From Paraburkholderia sp. (lineage in GTDB: Bacteria > Pseudomonadota > Gammaproteobacteria > Burkholderiales > Burkholderiaceae), in NCBI RefSeq assembly GCF_028283785.1, contig NZ_JAPWKB010000015.1, forward strand, positions 62,001 to 126,000: DNA of 64,000 nucleotides, in the 5' to 3' direction. Below the pieces are notes generated by a model. The model searched no databases, had not been told where the DNA came from, and saw only the letters and a program-made list of their open reading frames with translations. The position numbers and the translations under genes were made by a program. This document shows positions 24,272 through 33,026 of the stretch, piece by piece (position 1 is the stretch's first letter; each line of letters starts with the position of its first letter).

Positions 24272-25299
24272 TTGAGCGATCCTTTTTGCCATGAAAGCAG
24301 ACGGTCACGCACGCGAAACAGCAAGGTGATGAGGCCTGAGCACATCAACGCCATCACGAGCAGCGCGGCATACATGTTCGAGTAGGCGGCCCACCCTTGC
24401 GCCCATTGCAGATACCAGCCCAGACCGGCCTTGACGCCCATCATTTCCGCGACGATCAACACCGAAAACGACGCGCCGAGTCCCATGAAAAGACCGACGA
24501 ATAGCGACGGCAACGCGGCAGGAATCGCAACCCTCAAGATCAGAAACCACGGGCGCGCACCCAGCGTACGTGCGACGTCGTAGTAAGCGGCATTCACACT
24601 GGCCACACCCGACCAAGTCAGCACGGCCACCGGAAACGCAGTGGCCAGTGCGATCAGAAACACACTGGCGCTAAAGCTCGACGGAAAGAAGAAGAATGCG
24701 AGCGGCAACCACGCCGTTGCCGGCAACGGTCCGATCAGTCTCAAGACCGGATGCACCCAATAGCCGACCGCCTTCGACCAGCCAACACTCACGCCGACCA
24801 CGAAGCCCGCCGCCGCGCCCAGCGCGTAGCCGTACAGCAGCAGTCCAAGCGAATGCACGATGCTCGACGACAGTCGCGGCATGTCGTCGAAATACACGCC
24901 GATCAGCGCTTGCGGCGGCGCAAAGAACGGTCGCGGCAACCATTCGAGCTTCGCGGTGACGATTTCCCACGCGGTGATTCCGAAGGCCAGCGCGAGTAGC
25001 CAGGGCGCGCTGGCAAGCCAGCGGTTGGCCCGCGCCGCATCGGCTTTCGCCGACGCAGTGGCACGCCAGCCGAGCGCGCCGATCAGCACGGCGACGACGG
25101 CGAGCGCGAGCTTGAGAAACAGCAATTCACGCGTGTAAGGCCAGTCGTCGAGATCCGGCCACCACTGTGTGATCGCGGCACTGCTCAACCAGGCCATCGC
25201 CGCGAGCGATGCAATCGTCACGCGCCGGTTCCATACACGCGGCTGCGTGCTTCGTGCGTCGAGCGCTGCAAGCTCGAAACTATGCGGATGAGAGGACAT
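24265..25299 (-). CDS. ABC importer permease (SsuC/TauC type)
   Basis: A 344-residue membrane protein with an N-terminal pair of hydrophobic segments and then the BPD_transp_1 core of about six helices. The EAA loop is visible as ARTLGARPWFLILRVAIPAALPSLFVGL, which contacts the ATPase. The N-terminal extension of about 100 residues is longer than in classical SsuC. Likely function: import of a sulfonate or similar anion together with the adjacent ATPase. Confidence 0.9.
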   Translation of the reverse strand: MSSHPHSFELAALDARSTQPRVWNRRVTIASLAAMAWLSSAAITQWWPDLDDWPYTRELLFLKLALAVVAVLIGALGWRATASAKADAARANRWLASAPWLLALAFGITAWEIVTAKLEWLPRPFFAPPQALIGVYFDDMPRLSSSIVHSLGLLLYGYALGAAAGFVVGVSVGWSKAVGYWVHPVLRLIGPLPATAWLPLAFFFFPSSFSASVFLIALATAFPVAVLTWSGVASVNAAYYDVARTLGARPWFLILRVAIPAALPSLFVGLFMGLGASFSVLIVAEMMGVKAGLGWYLQWAQGWAAYSNMYAALLVMALMCSGLITLLFRVRDRLLSWQKGSLKW

Positions 25300-25341
25300 C
25301 GTCTTTTCCTTTCGGTGCGGGTGTGTCTTGAGGATGTCGCG

Positions 25342-26337
25342 TCATGCGGGCACGACGTGCGTGTCGGAGATCGCCTGAACGTCGATACGGCGCGGCAGGA
25401 TCGCGTCGCGAAACGCGCTGTCGGCGACACGTTGCAATGCGGCGATGTCCGCAGCGCCGATAAAGCGCTGTTTGAGCGACGCGCGTTTCGTGATCTGCCG
25501 CGCGGCATCCAGTGGCGAACGCGTCAGCGTCGCGTAGATTTGCGCGTACGCGTCGGGATTGGCAATCGCCCAATCGCCCGCGCGCTGATAGCGCAACAGC
25601 ACATCGGCGACGGCCGCGCGCTTTCGCGGATCGGCGACGGCTTCGCCGGACGCGGTGATAAATCCGAGGCCGCTACTGATACCGCTGCCGTCGCGCAACA
25701 CGCGCGCGCCGCGCTGGACCGCGATGCCGTAGTACGGATCGAAGGTCGCCCATACCTCGATCGAACCCGACGCAAACGCGGCGAATGCATCGACCGGCAA
25801 GATAAAGCGCACGTTCACGTCGTCTTTCGACAAACCCGCTTCGGCCAGCGCGCCATACAACTGGAATTGCGAAATGCTGCCGCGCGCCGACGATATGAAC
25901 ACCGTGCGTCCCTTCAGGTCCGCGACCCGGCGAACCGGCGAGTCCTTCGCGACGAGAATGCCGAGTTGCGCCCCGGAACCGGCACGCGCCGCAACGATCT
26001 TGAGTGAAGGATCGCCGGTTGCCGCTGCCAGCACTGGGAGATCGCCTGCGGGGGCGAGATCGACGGCACCTGCGCGCTGCGCTTCGAACAGCGGCGCCGC
26101 GCCCTGAAAATTCGCCCAGCGAAACGCATACGGCGTACCGTCGAGCACTTTTGCGGCTTCGACCAACGCACGTGTGCCACCGGCCTGGTCTCCGAGCACC
26201 AGCGTCACCGATGACAGATCGGCGGCCTGCGCACGACCCGCGCTAAACGGCGTAAGCGCTGCGAATGCCGGCGCTGCAGCAAGCAGACCGAGTGTGCGCC
26301 GACGTGTCGAAAACCGCTTTGGAACGGATGCAGCCAT
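25342..26337 (-). CDS. SsuA-like ABC substrate-binding protein (operon with permease/ATPase)
   Basis: A 331-residue binding protein; ATG 26337 follows GAGG by 4 bases. The signal peptide has RRRTLGLLAAAPAF and a cleavage site near AQA-AD. Sulfonate-family marks are present: DLKGRTVFISSARGSISQFQ and VWATFDPYYGIAVQ. It is the first gene of the importer operon, so this transporter has two binding proteins, this one and the one at the 3' end. It is divergent from another SsuA-like gene across a 291-base gap. Confidence 0.9.
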   Translation of the reverse strand: MAASVPKRFSTRRRTLGLLAAAPAFAALTPFSAGRAQAADLSSVTLVLGDQAGGTRALVEAAKVLDGTPYAFRWANFQGAAPLFEAQRAGAVDLAPAGDLPVLAAATGDPSLKIVAARAGSGAQLGILVAKDSPVRRVADLKGRTVFISSARGSISQFQLYGALAEAGLSKDDVNVRFILPVDAFAAFASGSIEVWATFDPYYGIAVQRGARVLRDGSGISSGLGFITASGEAVADPRKRAAVADVLLRYQRAGDWAIANPDAYAQIYATLTRSPLDAARQITKRASLKQRFIGAADIAALQRVADSAFRDAILPRRIDVQAISDTHVVPA

Positions 26338-26396
26338 ATGTCCTCGTGTCGTCGCTAAAGGGATTGGCTGCAAGCGTAGCGACGAAGCGCGTCGCT

Positions 26397-26409
26397 GAGA
26401 ATTATTCTC
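26397..26409. promoter_or_regulatory. 13-base palindrome in divergent SBP promoter region
   Basis: GAGAATTATTCTC is a perfect inverted repeat with a single central base, 60 bases upstream of the minus-strand binding-protein gene. The sequence GTTTATACGG occurs twice in the same gap (26419-26428 and 26525-26534). The AT-rich surroundings suit promoters for both divergent genes. A LysR-type or CysB-like regulator is a possible binder; no regulator gene is adjacent. Confidence 0.4.
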
Positions 26410-26628
26410 TTTGCATATGTTTATACGGTTTTAATATTTATCGTTCGCATGATCCGATGCGTCCGGAAATGCGTCTGGAAAAGGTGAAACCACCAGACGT
26501 CAGCGCTTTTATCGGCTTTTCTTCGTTTATACGGATGACACGAATAGATAGCTCGAACCGTCACTTAGCCGATTCGATTCGCGTTGCTACGATGATCGTC
26601 TTTCATTTGCCTTCAGGAAAAACGATTC

Positions 26629-27627
26629 ATGGCGCTCATGACACGACGGGCTTTTACCCGCGTACTCGTCGCGACGATGCTGACCGGCGTCAGCGCCTAC
26701 GCATTCGCACAATCGGCTTCGCCGGTCGCATTGCGGATCGGCTATCAGAAGTCGTCGACGCTGATTACCTTGCTCAAAGCGCGCGGCTCGCTCGAACAGG
26801 CACTCGCGCCTTTAGGCGTTCGCGTCACCTGGAACGAGTTCACCAGCGGACTGCCGCTGGCGGAAGCACTCAATGTCGACGCGATCGATTTCAGTGCCGA
26901 TGTCGCGGACACCGTGCCCGTGTTCGCACAGGCCGCGCATGCGCGCTTCGTCTATGTCGCGCAGGAAGCGCCTTCGCCGGGCGCGCAAGCCATCATCGTC
27001 AAGCGCACGAGCGCGCTGCACAGTCTCGCGGATCTCAAAGGCAAGCGGATCGCCGTCACCAAAGCGGCAGGCAGTCACTACCTGTTGCTCGCCGCGCTCG
27101 CTAAAGCAGGGCTCGCCCCCGCCGACGTCAGGATCAGCTATCTGACGCCCGCCGACGGACGCGCGGCGTTCGAGCGCGACAGCGTCGATGCGTGGATTAC
27201 GTGGGACCCGTATGTGGCTTCCGTGGACCGCAATCCCGACGTGCGCATTCTCGCCGACGGCAACGGGCTCGCGTCTTACCAGCGTTACTACCTTGCATCG
27301 AATACGTTTGCGACCGCGCATCCCGACGTGATCCGCGTGGTTTACGAACAGCTGACGCAAGCGGGCGACTGGGTCCGCGCGCATCCTCAAGACGCCGCGA
27401 AGATACTTGCACCACTGTGGGGACTCGATGCACGCACGATCGAGCGCGCCAATTCGCGGCGCAGCTATGCGGTGCGCGCGGTCGAGGTGCAGAACTTCGG
27501 CGAGCAGCAGAAGATCGCGGATGCCTTCTTCAATGCCGGACTGCTGCCCGCGCGTGTCGATACGCGCGACGCGCCGCGCTGGAATTTCGCCACGAAGCGG
27601 ACCGACCTGGCGGCCACGACGCCGTAG
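26629..27627 (+). CDS. SsuA-like ABC substrate-binding protein (orphan)
   Basis: A 332-residue periplasmic binding protein with a Tat-like start (MTRRAFTRVL) and cleavage near AFAQ-SA. It has the family marks GYQKSSTLITLLKARGSLEQ, DLKGKRIAVTKAAGSHYLL and DAWITWDPYVASV, closest to classical SsuA. It is monocistronic and divergent from the importer operon, whose permease and ATPase it could use. It probably binds aliphatic sulfonates. Confidence 0.9.
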   Translation: MALMTRRAFTRVLVATMLTGVSAYAFAQSASPVALRIGYQKSSTLITLLKARGSLEQALAPLGVRVTWNEFTSGLPLAEALNVDAIDFSADVADTVPVFAQAAHARFVYVAQEAPSPGAQAIIVKRTSALHSLADLKGKRIAVTKAAGSHYLLLAALAKAGLAPADVRISYLTPADGRAAFERDSVDAWITWDPYVASVDRNPDVRILADGNGLASYQRYYLASNTFATAHPDVIRVVYEQLTQAGDWVRAHPQDAAKILAPLWGLDARTIERANSRRSYAVRAVEVQNFGEQQKIADAFFNAGLLPARVDTRDAPRWNFATKRTDLAATTP

Positions 27628-27750
27628 CGATTCATGTCGTGTCGCTCGGCTGCATCAAACGTCTCTTTTTAGCGATTTTCACCGCACTTTTTATACGCGC
27701 GTGATTTATGGAGTGACAGAATCGCCCGAACAACGAAACGGGGTTCTGTC

Positions 27751-27972
27751 ATGTCCAGCTTGAATGTCCGCGAGGAAGCCGCACCCAAAAAAGACAGCGG
27801 ACGGCACTCCCATCACGGCTCGCCCGCGTCGAGCCTGCTGACCAACCGCCGCTATACGGTCGCACTGTCGATCGCCGGCGCGGCTATCGGCGCGGCCGCG
27901 ATTGCCGCAGGCTATCCGGCCATTGGAATTGCGATCTATATCGCGGTTACGTTGCCGTTCGCGTTCTCTTAA
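27751..27972 (+). CDS. Small membrane protein, 73 aa
   Basis: A 73-residue protein with a polar, charged N-terminal half containing HSHH and two hydrophobic, Ala/Ile/Gly-rich segments in the C-terminal half (about residues 38-70). GGGG lies about 7 bases upstream of the ATG. It has no signal peptide. I do not recognise a family. It stands alone between the sulfonate-type binding protein and the cbpAM pair. Confidence 0.6.
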   Translation: MSSLNVREEAAPKKDSGRHSHHGSPASSLLTNRRYTVALSIAGAAIGAAAIAAGYPAIGIAIYIAVTLPFAFS

Positions 27973-28143
27973 CACGCCGTCTCGAAGCGCTTCGCCTCGC
28001 GTCTTTCCGCATCATCCGCACGTGGCCGGCAGGCTTGCCGGTCACGTCGCGTCTGTTTCGCCTTGCTAGCCCGTTCATTGACTATCTTGCGTCCAGTCGG
28101 GTCTGGATAACGTCCGGTTTTCCGTCGACGTGGTACGGTGCGT

Positions 28144-28190
28144 GGAAATCAAAATCGGAAATCGGGAATCAGAAGTCAGGAATCGCGATC
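28144..28190. repeat. Seven-base degenerate tandem repeat upstream of cbpA
   Basis: Seven consecutive units of 6-7 bases follow the pattern RGGAATC (GGAAATC, AAAATC, GGAAATC, GGGAATC, AGAAGTC, AGGAATC, GCGATC). The block ends about 50 bases before the cbpA start codon. It contains no gene. It may be a variable intergenic repeat; an effect on cbpA expression is only possible. Confidence 0.65.
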
Positions 28191-28242
28191 GCCGGTGACT
28201 CGCATCCCCGATTTCCGGCCGGCTTTCTCTCTAAGGCGCGAC

Positions 28243-29169
28243 ATGAAATTCAAGGACTATTACCAGACGCTCGGTGTCGAGCGAACGGCGACCGACAAGG
28301 AAATCAAGCAGGCTTATCGCAAGCTCGCGCATCAGTATCACCCCGACGTGTCGAAAGATCCCAAGGGCGAAGAGAAGTTCAAGGACATCGCCGAAGCGTA
28401 TGCAACGCTGAAAGACCCGGAAAAGCGCGACGCTTACGACCGGCTCGGCAAGCATTCGATCAACGAAGACTTCACGCCGCCGCCCGACTGGCGCAGAAAC
28501 TTTCACACTGAAGACGCCGACCTCGAAGGCGTCGACCTTTCCGATCTGTTTGCCGCATTCGGCAGAACGCGGCGCGGCGGTCGCGCGCGAGAGGACTACC
28601 CCATGGCCGGGCAAGACTACGAGATCGCCTCCCCTGTCACGCTCGAACAGATTTCGCGTGGCGAGCATATCGAGGTGCGCGCGGAGATGCCAGAGCTCGA
28701 TCGCAAGGGTCAGCCGCATCGCGTTACGCGAACTTTTCATATCACCATTCCGAAGACCGCCGCCGACGGTCAACGCTTGCGTCTGGGCGGCAAAGGCGGC
28801 GCAGGCGCGAACGGCGGCAAGCCGGGCGACCTGTATGTCGCACTCGCATTGCAAACGCACCGGCTATTCAAGCTGAACGGGCGCGACCTGTTTATCGATC
28901 TGCCGCTAGCACCGTGGGAAGCCGTGCTCGGCACCAGCGTGACCGTGCCGACACTCGGCGGTGCGGTCGAACTCAAGATCAAACCCGGCACGACGTCCGG
29001 ACAAAAGCTGCGGCTGTCCAACCTCGGACTCGCGTCCACGGACGGCAGCACGGGCGCGCTCTACGCCGTCGTGGATATCGTCGTACCGAAGCTGGTCACG
29101 GCACGCGAACAGGAACTGCTCGAACAGTTGGCCAAGGTGTCGAGCTTCAAGCCGCGCGAGCACTTTTGA
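28243..29169 (+). CDS. cbpA: DnaJ-family co-chaperone CbpA
   Basis: A 308-residue type II J-domain protein. The J-domain occupies residues 1-70 with HPD in HQYHPDVSKD. A short G/F-poor linker and two C-terminal beta-sandwich substrate-binding domains follow (PVTLEQISRGEHIEV and DLPLAPWEAVLGTSVTVPTLGG). There is no zinc-finger domain, as in CbpA. ATG 28243 gives the canonical MKFKDYYQTLGV start; the longer frame runs through repeat DNA. It stimulates DnaK and binds nucleoid DNA in E. coli. The next gene encodes its modulator CbpM. Confidence 0.95.
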   Translation: MKFKDYYQTLGVERTATDKEIKQAYRKLAHQYHPDVSKDPKGEEKFKDIAEAYATLKDPEKRDAYDRLGKHSINEDFTPPPDWRRNFHTEDADLEGVDLSDLFAAFGRTRRGGRAREDYPMAGQDYEIASPVTLEQISRGEHIEVRAEMPELDRKGQPHRVTRTFHITIPKTAADGQRLRLGGKGGAGANGGKPGDLYVALALQTHRLFKLNGRDLFIDLPLAPWEAVLGTSVTVPTLGGAVELKIKPGTTSGQKLRLSNLGLASTDGSTGALYAVVDIVVPKLVTAREQELLEQLAKVSSFKPREHF

Positions 29170-29181
29170 AGGAGCAACGTG

Positions 29182-29493
29182 ATGACCGTGCAAATAACCG
29201 ATTGCGTGTCACTGGATGAGCGTGGCCGCTGCCGGATCGAAGCGTTGATCGACGCGTCGGGTCTGCCCGCCGACGAGATCGAAGACCTGATCGAAACCGG
29301 CGTGATCGCACCGGCCGACCATCACGCGCAGCCCCGCGAATTCCGGCTCGATGCGATCGTGACGGTCAGAACCGCACGCCGTTTGCGCGACGATTTTCAA
29401 CTGGATCGTCAAGGCGTGGCACTTGCGTTGACGTTATTGAATCGCATCGACACACTCCAGTCACAACTTAATGCTGCGCATTTCATGCGTTAG
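29182..29493 (+). CDS. cbpM: CbpA modulator CbpM (MerR-like)
   Basis: A 103-residue protein with the CbpM/MerR-like helix-turn-helix form (IEDLIETGVIAP, then FRLDAIVTVRTARRLRDDFQLDRQGVALALTLL). GGAGC lies 6 bases before ATG 29182 and only 12 bases separate it from cbpA. CbpM binds the CbpA J-domain and blocks its activity. The two genes form a standard pair. Confidence 0.9.
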   Translation: MTVQITDCVSLDERGRCRIEALIDASGLPADEIEDLIETGVIAPADHHAQPREFRLDAIVTVRTARRLRDDFQLDRQGVALALTLLNRIDTLQSQLNAAHFMR

Positions 29494-29888
29494 CATCGAC
29501 CCGCCATACGCCACGAAAAAATGCTTGACGTGTCGGTTACGCCACACGTTTTGCGAATCGCCTGATTGCGCTGCCGAAGCGGTCGCGGGACAGACCCTTT
29601 AGCGGCGCAGCCCCCTTGCCTGCTGGATTCACGCGATCGATCGCGCGAATCGTTACGCATCGACATTCCAATTGCGATTTTATGGCCCTAAAAAACGGCG
29701 TTAAATCCGATTAATTTTCTGTTCTCAAAATTTGCGATACCGTCTAAAGTCTCGCAAACGTTTGCCGCTATACCGTCGTATACCTAACTATTTTCTGTAG
29801 CACCGGATAACGCCATCACGTAGGGACATAGTCGCAAACGCATCGCCCTGCCCGCGTATCCGGTCGCATCATTTCGTTGGTACATCAA
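29494..29888. other. Intergenic region upstream of glycosidase gene
   Basis: About 395 bases with lower GC in the second half. I see no gene. The main element is the GCAAACGTTTGC palindrome listed separately, with AT-rich promoter-like sequence (TTAATTTTCTG..) just before it. Confidence 0.6.
29754..29765. promoter_or_regulatory. LacI-family-type operator upstream of glycosidase
   Basis: GCAAACGTTTGC is a perfect 12-base palindrome with the central CG that typifies LacI/GalR-family operators. It lies 124 bases before the start of the glycosidase lipoprotein gene, near the likely promoter. No LacI-family gene is in the window, so the regulator would be encoded elsewhere. Confidence 0.55.
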
Positions 29889-31793
29889 ATGAAGTCCTGC
29901 CTCCTTCCTCTGTCTCCGTTGGTCGTTGCATTGCTCGCCGGTTGCGGCGGGTCGGGCAGCGACAGTTCCAGCGCCGTTAGCACGGCGGCCGCGCAAACGC
30001 CGACCGGCACCACCCTATCGAATGCCGCCAGCAGTTCGGGAACGATGACGTGCGGCACGCCGGTGAAAGCCACGACGGCGAGCGGCAGCGCAGTCATTTC
30101 CGCCGACACGCCGAGCAGCGACGGCACACGCATGTTCGCGTCGGGCAGTAATTTTCCGCTGGTGTTCGTCACGCATGCATCGGCGGCGGATACGCTGAAC
30201 TGGTCGGTTTCGGATCAGGTCGGAAAGGTCGTTGCCAGCGGCAGCACAACCGTCGCGTCGGGCGCGCAGACCAGCACCTTGACCTGCACATCGACGTTGT
30301 CCGGTTACTTCTCGGCGACGGCGACACTCGCAAAGAACGGCGCAAAACTCGCTTCCGCGGGCACCCGTCCGGCCGGCATCGCAACCTTCGGCATCCTGCC
30401 CAATCTGGCCAGCGTCGTGCCTGCGGTCACGTATTCGCATCAGGACCAGCACCGCTTCGGCATGCAGGGCGAAACCGACAACGGACCGCTGCTCGCCGAC
30501 CTCGGTATTTCGTGGCAACTCGACAACCGTTCGCTCGCCACGATGGAACCGAACGGCGCCAACACCTTCAGCGCAACCGCCGACAATCTCGATGCGTTCT
30601 TCAAGAAAGGCACGGTGATGCGCTTTATCCGTCTCGACGGTATTCCGGCGTGGGCGAGTTCGACCGGCGCGTTCCAGGACAATGCGCTGCCACCGACCAA
30701 CCTGTCGTACTACCAGAGCTACATGAACCGCGTCGGCCAGGAATCCAGTTCGATCCGCGCGACCTATTTCCCGAAGCAGTCGGCGAATTACTACCAGGTG
30801 ACGTGGGAACCGGATGCGGTCTGGAAAGGCACCGATGCCGCTTTCGTGTCGTTCTACAAAACGGTCTATCAAGGGCTGCACGCGACGGATTCGCAAGCCG
30901 TCGTGATGGGCCCGACCGACACCGCGCCTGAAGCCACCACGGCGCGTCTGAAGCGCATCGCATCGCTCGGTTTCGGCCAGTACATCGACGGCGTGACGAC
31001 GCACGGTTACTACGATCTCGGCACGTCGCCGTCGTTGCCGCCGGAGCGCCTCGAAACCGATGCATCGACGGAAGTGCATTCGCTGATGGGCCAGTTGCGC
31101 GCGCTGCGCAGCGAAATGGCCAGCGACTATCGCTCGGGCCTGAAGCTGTTCAACACCGAAGTGGGCATCAGCTACGACCGTGGCGCGGCCTACGGCGCGA
31201 ACTATCCGTCGGCGAATACGTTGTTTGCGCAGGGCGCGCTGGTCGCGCGCACGCACATCATCACGCTCGGCGAAGGCGTCGATCAGACGTGGGTCTTCTT
31301 CGGTGCGGATTATCCGAATGAAGTCGGCTACGGCACGTTCTTCGATCTCGATCATCCGCAAGGCCAGTTCGGCGCGTCGAATATCAGCCCGAAGCCGGCC
31401 GCGATGGCAGTCGCGGCGATGACGCGGATGCTCGACGGCACCAATACGCTCGGCCGCGTCAACGGCACGCCGTCCGGTGTCTATGCGTACGCATTCCGTC
31501 AACTGAACAACGGCGCGGTCGTGACGGCGCTGTGGACGCACAACAATGCGGTCTGGAGTGCCAGCGGCGGTTATAGCTCGACGTATAGCGTGTCGTACAG
31601 CCTCGCGGTCGATGCGCCCGGCACCAGCGGCACCGTCAAGGTCGTGGACATGATGGGCAACGCGACGACGATGAGCTACAGCAACGGCACGCTCGCGCTG
31701 GCCTTGACCGAAGCGCCGGTGTACGTCGTGTCGACCAATGCGTCGATCGCGAGCGGGCACGTCACGCAACCGGTCGGATATCAACCAGGCTGA
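29889..31793 (+). CDS. Secreted lipoprotein glycosidase (GH-A clan type, GH39-like)
   Basis: A 634-residue protein with a lipoprotein signal (LLAGC, Cys19) and a Ser/Ala/Thr-rich linker. An Ig-like beta region is followed by a (beta/alpha)8-type catalytic domain with candidate acid/base Glu307 in TWEPD and nucleophile Glu424 in FNTEVGISY, and a C-terminal beta-sandwich. The Glu pair on beta-strands 4 and 7 is the clan GH-A pattern; overall form recalls GH39 beta-xylosidase-like enzymes. It probably acts on polysaccharide at the cell surface. Start ATG 29889 lacks a strong ribosome-binding site. A LacI-type operator upstream suggests sugar control. Confidence 0.75.
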   Translation: MKSCLLPLSPLVVALLAGCGGSGSDSSSAVSTAAAQTPTGTTLSNAASSSGTMTCGTPVKATTASGSAVISADTPSSDGTRMFASGSNFPLVFVTHASAADTLNWSVSDQVGKVVASGSTTVASGAQTSTLTCTSTLSGYFSATATLAKNGAKLASAGTRPAGIATFGILPNLASVVPAVTYSHQDQHRFGMQGETDNGPLLADLGISWQLDNRSLATMEPNGANTFSATADNLDAFFKKGTVMRFIRLDGIPAWASSTGAFQDNALPPTNLSYYQSYMNRVGQESSSIRATYFPKQSANYYQVTWEPDAVWKGTDAAFVSFYKTVYQGLHATDSQAVVMGPTDTAPEATTARLKRIASLGFGQYIDGVTTHGYYDLGTSPSLPPERLETDASTEVHSLMGQLRALRSEMASDYRSGLKLFNTEVGISYDRGAAYGANYPSANTLFAQGALVARTHIITLGEGVDQTWVFFGADYPNEVGYGTFFDLDHPQGQFGASNISPKPAAMAVAAMTRMLDGTNTLGRVNGTPSGVYAYAFRQLNNGAVVTALWTHNNAVWSASGGYSSTYSVSYSLAVDAPGTSGTVKVVDMMGNATTMSYSNGTLALALTEAPVYVVSTNASIASGHVTQPVGYQPG

Positions 31794-31844
31794 CACGGCT
31801 CGGCCACCTCACCTGCTTTCTCTGCTTTCTCTGTTTCATCGACG

Positions 31845-31875
31845 CGGTCCGGCCTTTCGCCGGGCCGTTTTTTTT
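31845..31875 (+). terminator. Rho-independent terminator after glycosidase gene
   Basis: CGGTCCGGC pairs with GCCGGGCCG (one G-U pair) around the loop CTTTC and is followed by eight Ts. It lies 52 bases after the glycosidase stop codon. This is a textbook intrinsic terminator. Confidence 0.92.
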
Positions 31876-32020
31876 GCCATCGTCCCGCACGTCGCTTCAC
31901 GGACGATTCGCGCTCGCCTGGACGTCGTGCCCGCGAAGATCGCGCAGAACGTTGCATACTGCTGACTCCAGCAATCGCCGCCGCTCATCGGTATTGCCGC
32001 GCGCGAAACAGGAGTCGTTC

Positions 32021-32998
32021 ATGGCGTCGTCGCAACTGGTAGATAGCATGAAGCCCGTCACCGCCACGGCGGCCGGCGAGCCCGCGAATGCGTCCGGCGC
32101 GCTAGACCGGTTCGGCTCGTTGAACGTGTTCCTGCGCGCGGCGGAAACACGCAGTTTCACCGAGGCGGGACGTCAACTCGGCATTTCGTCGTCGGCGGTG
32201 GGGAAAGCGATTTCGCGACTCGAAAAGCGGCTCGGCGCGCGGCTTTTTCACCGCAGCACGCGCAGCATTGCACTGACGCCCGAAGGCGCGACGTTCCTCA
32301 CCCGGTGCCAGCGCATCGCACTGGAGATCGAAGCGGCCGAAACCGAACTCGCGCATGCGAATGCCGCGCCGCGTGGCCGTCTGCATGTCGGCATGCCGAT
32401 GGTCGCGACGTTGATGATGCCGGTCATCGGCGCGTTTATGAAGGCGTATCCGGAGATCATGCTGGACATCGACTTCTCCGACCGGATGGTCGATGTGATC
32501 GACGAGGGTTTCGATGTGGTGATGCGCACCGGCGAGGTCAGCGATTCGCAACTCGTCACCCGCGCGATGGGCACCTACCGGCACATCATCGTGGGTTCGC
32601 CCGACTATCTTGCCGAACGCGGCACGCCGACCGAACCCGAACATCTCGAACGTCATGCGTGCCTTCAGCATCGCTTTCTCGCGACCGGAAAATTGCGCCA
32701 CTGGCCGCTGTTTCGTGACGGCGAATCGCTGAACATCGAGCTTCCGACCATCGCGATCGCCACCGCCGTCGAGCCGCTCACCTTGCTCGCCGAACAGGGC
32801 ATCGGTCTCGCGTGCGTGCCGGACTTCACGATTCGCAGGCAACTCGCGCAAGGCTCGCTGGTGCCCGTGCTTCAATCGTATCTCGACAGCCCCAACACCT
32901 TTCGCGCGCTATGGCCGTCGAGCCGGCAAATCTCGCCCAAGGCGCGTGCTTTCGTCGACTATATGAGCACCTATCTGTTTCCGGTCGTCGAACGATGA
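32021..32998 (+). CDS. LysR-family regulator
   Basis: A 325-residue LysR regulator with a 25-residue N-terminal tail before the helix-turn-helix (LNVFLRAAETRSFTEAGRQLGISSSAVGKAISRLEKRLG). ATG 32021 has AGGAG 7 bases upstream. The effector domain has the HFPVRNKDVV-type features of the PA0477/DsdC-like CrgA group (GRLHVGMPM, FPAEHL-like). It ends 28 bases before the end of the convergent Old Yellow Enzyme gene, which it may control. Confidence 0.92.
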   Translation: MASSQLVDSMKPVTATAAGEPANASGALDRFGSLNVFLRAAETRSFTEAGRQLGISSSAVGKAISRLEKRLGARLFHRSTRSIALTPEGATFLTRCQRIALEIEAAETELAHANAAPRGRLHVGMPMVATLMMPVIGAFMKAYPEIMLDIDFSDRMVDVIDEGFDVVMRTGEVSDSQLVTRAMGTYRHIIVGSPDYLAERGTPTEPEHLERHACLQHRFLATGKLRHWPLFRDGESLNIELPTIAIATAVEPLTLLAEQGIGLACVPDFTIRRQLAQGSLVPVLQSYLDSPNTFRALWPSSRQISPKARAFVDYMSTYLFPVVER

Positions 32999-33026
32999 CG
33001 CGCCATTCGGCACGCTGGATTCGCAC

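Noticed and set aside
30015..31796. A 593-codon minus-strand open frame opposite the glycosidase gene
   Set aside because: Antisense to a gene with signal peptide and catalytic motifs; composition indicates a GC-bias artefact.
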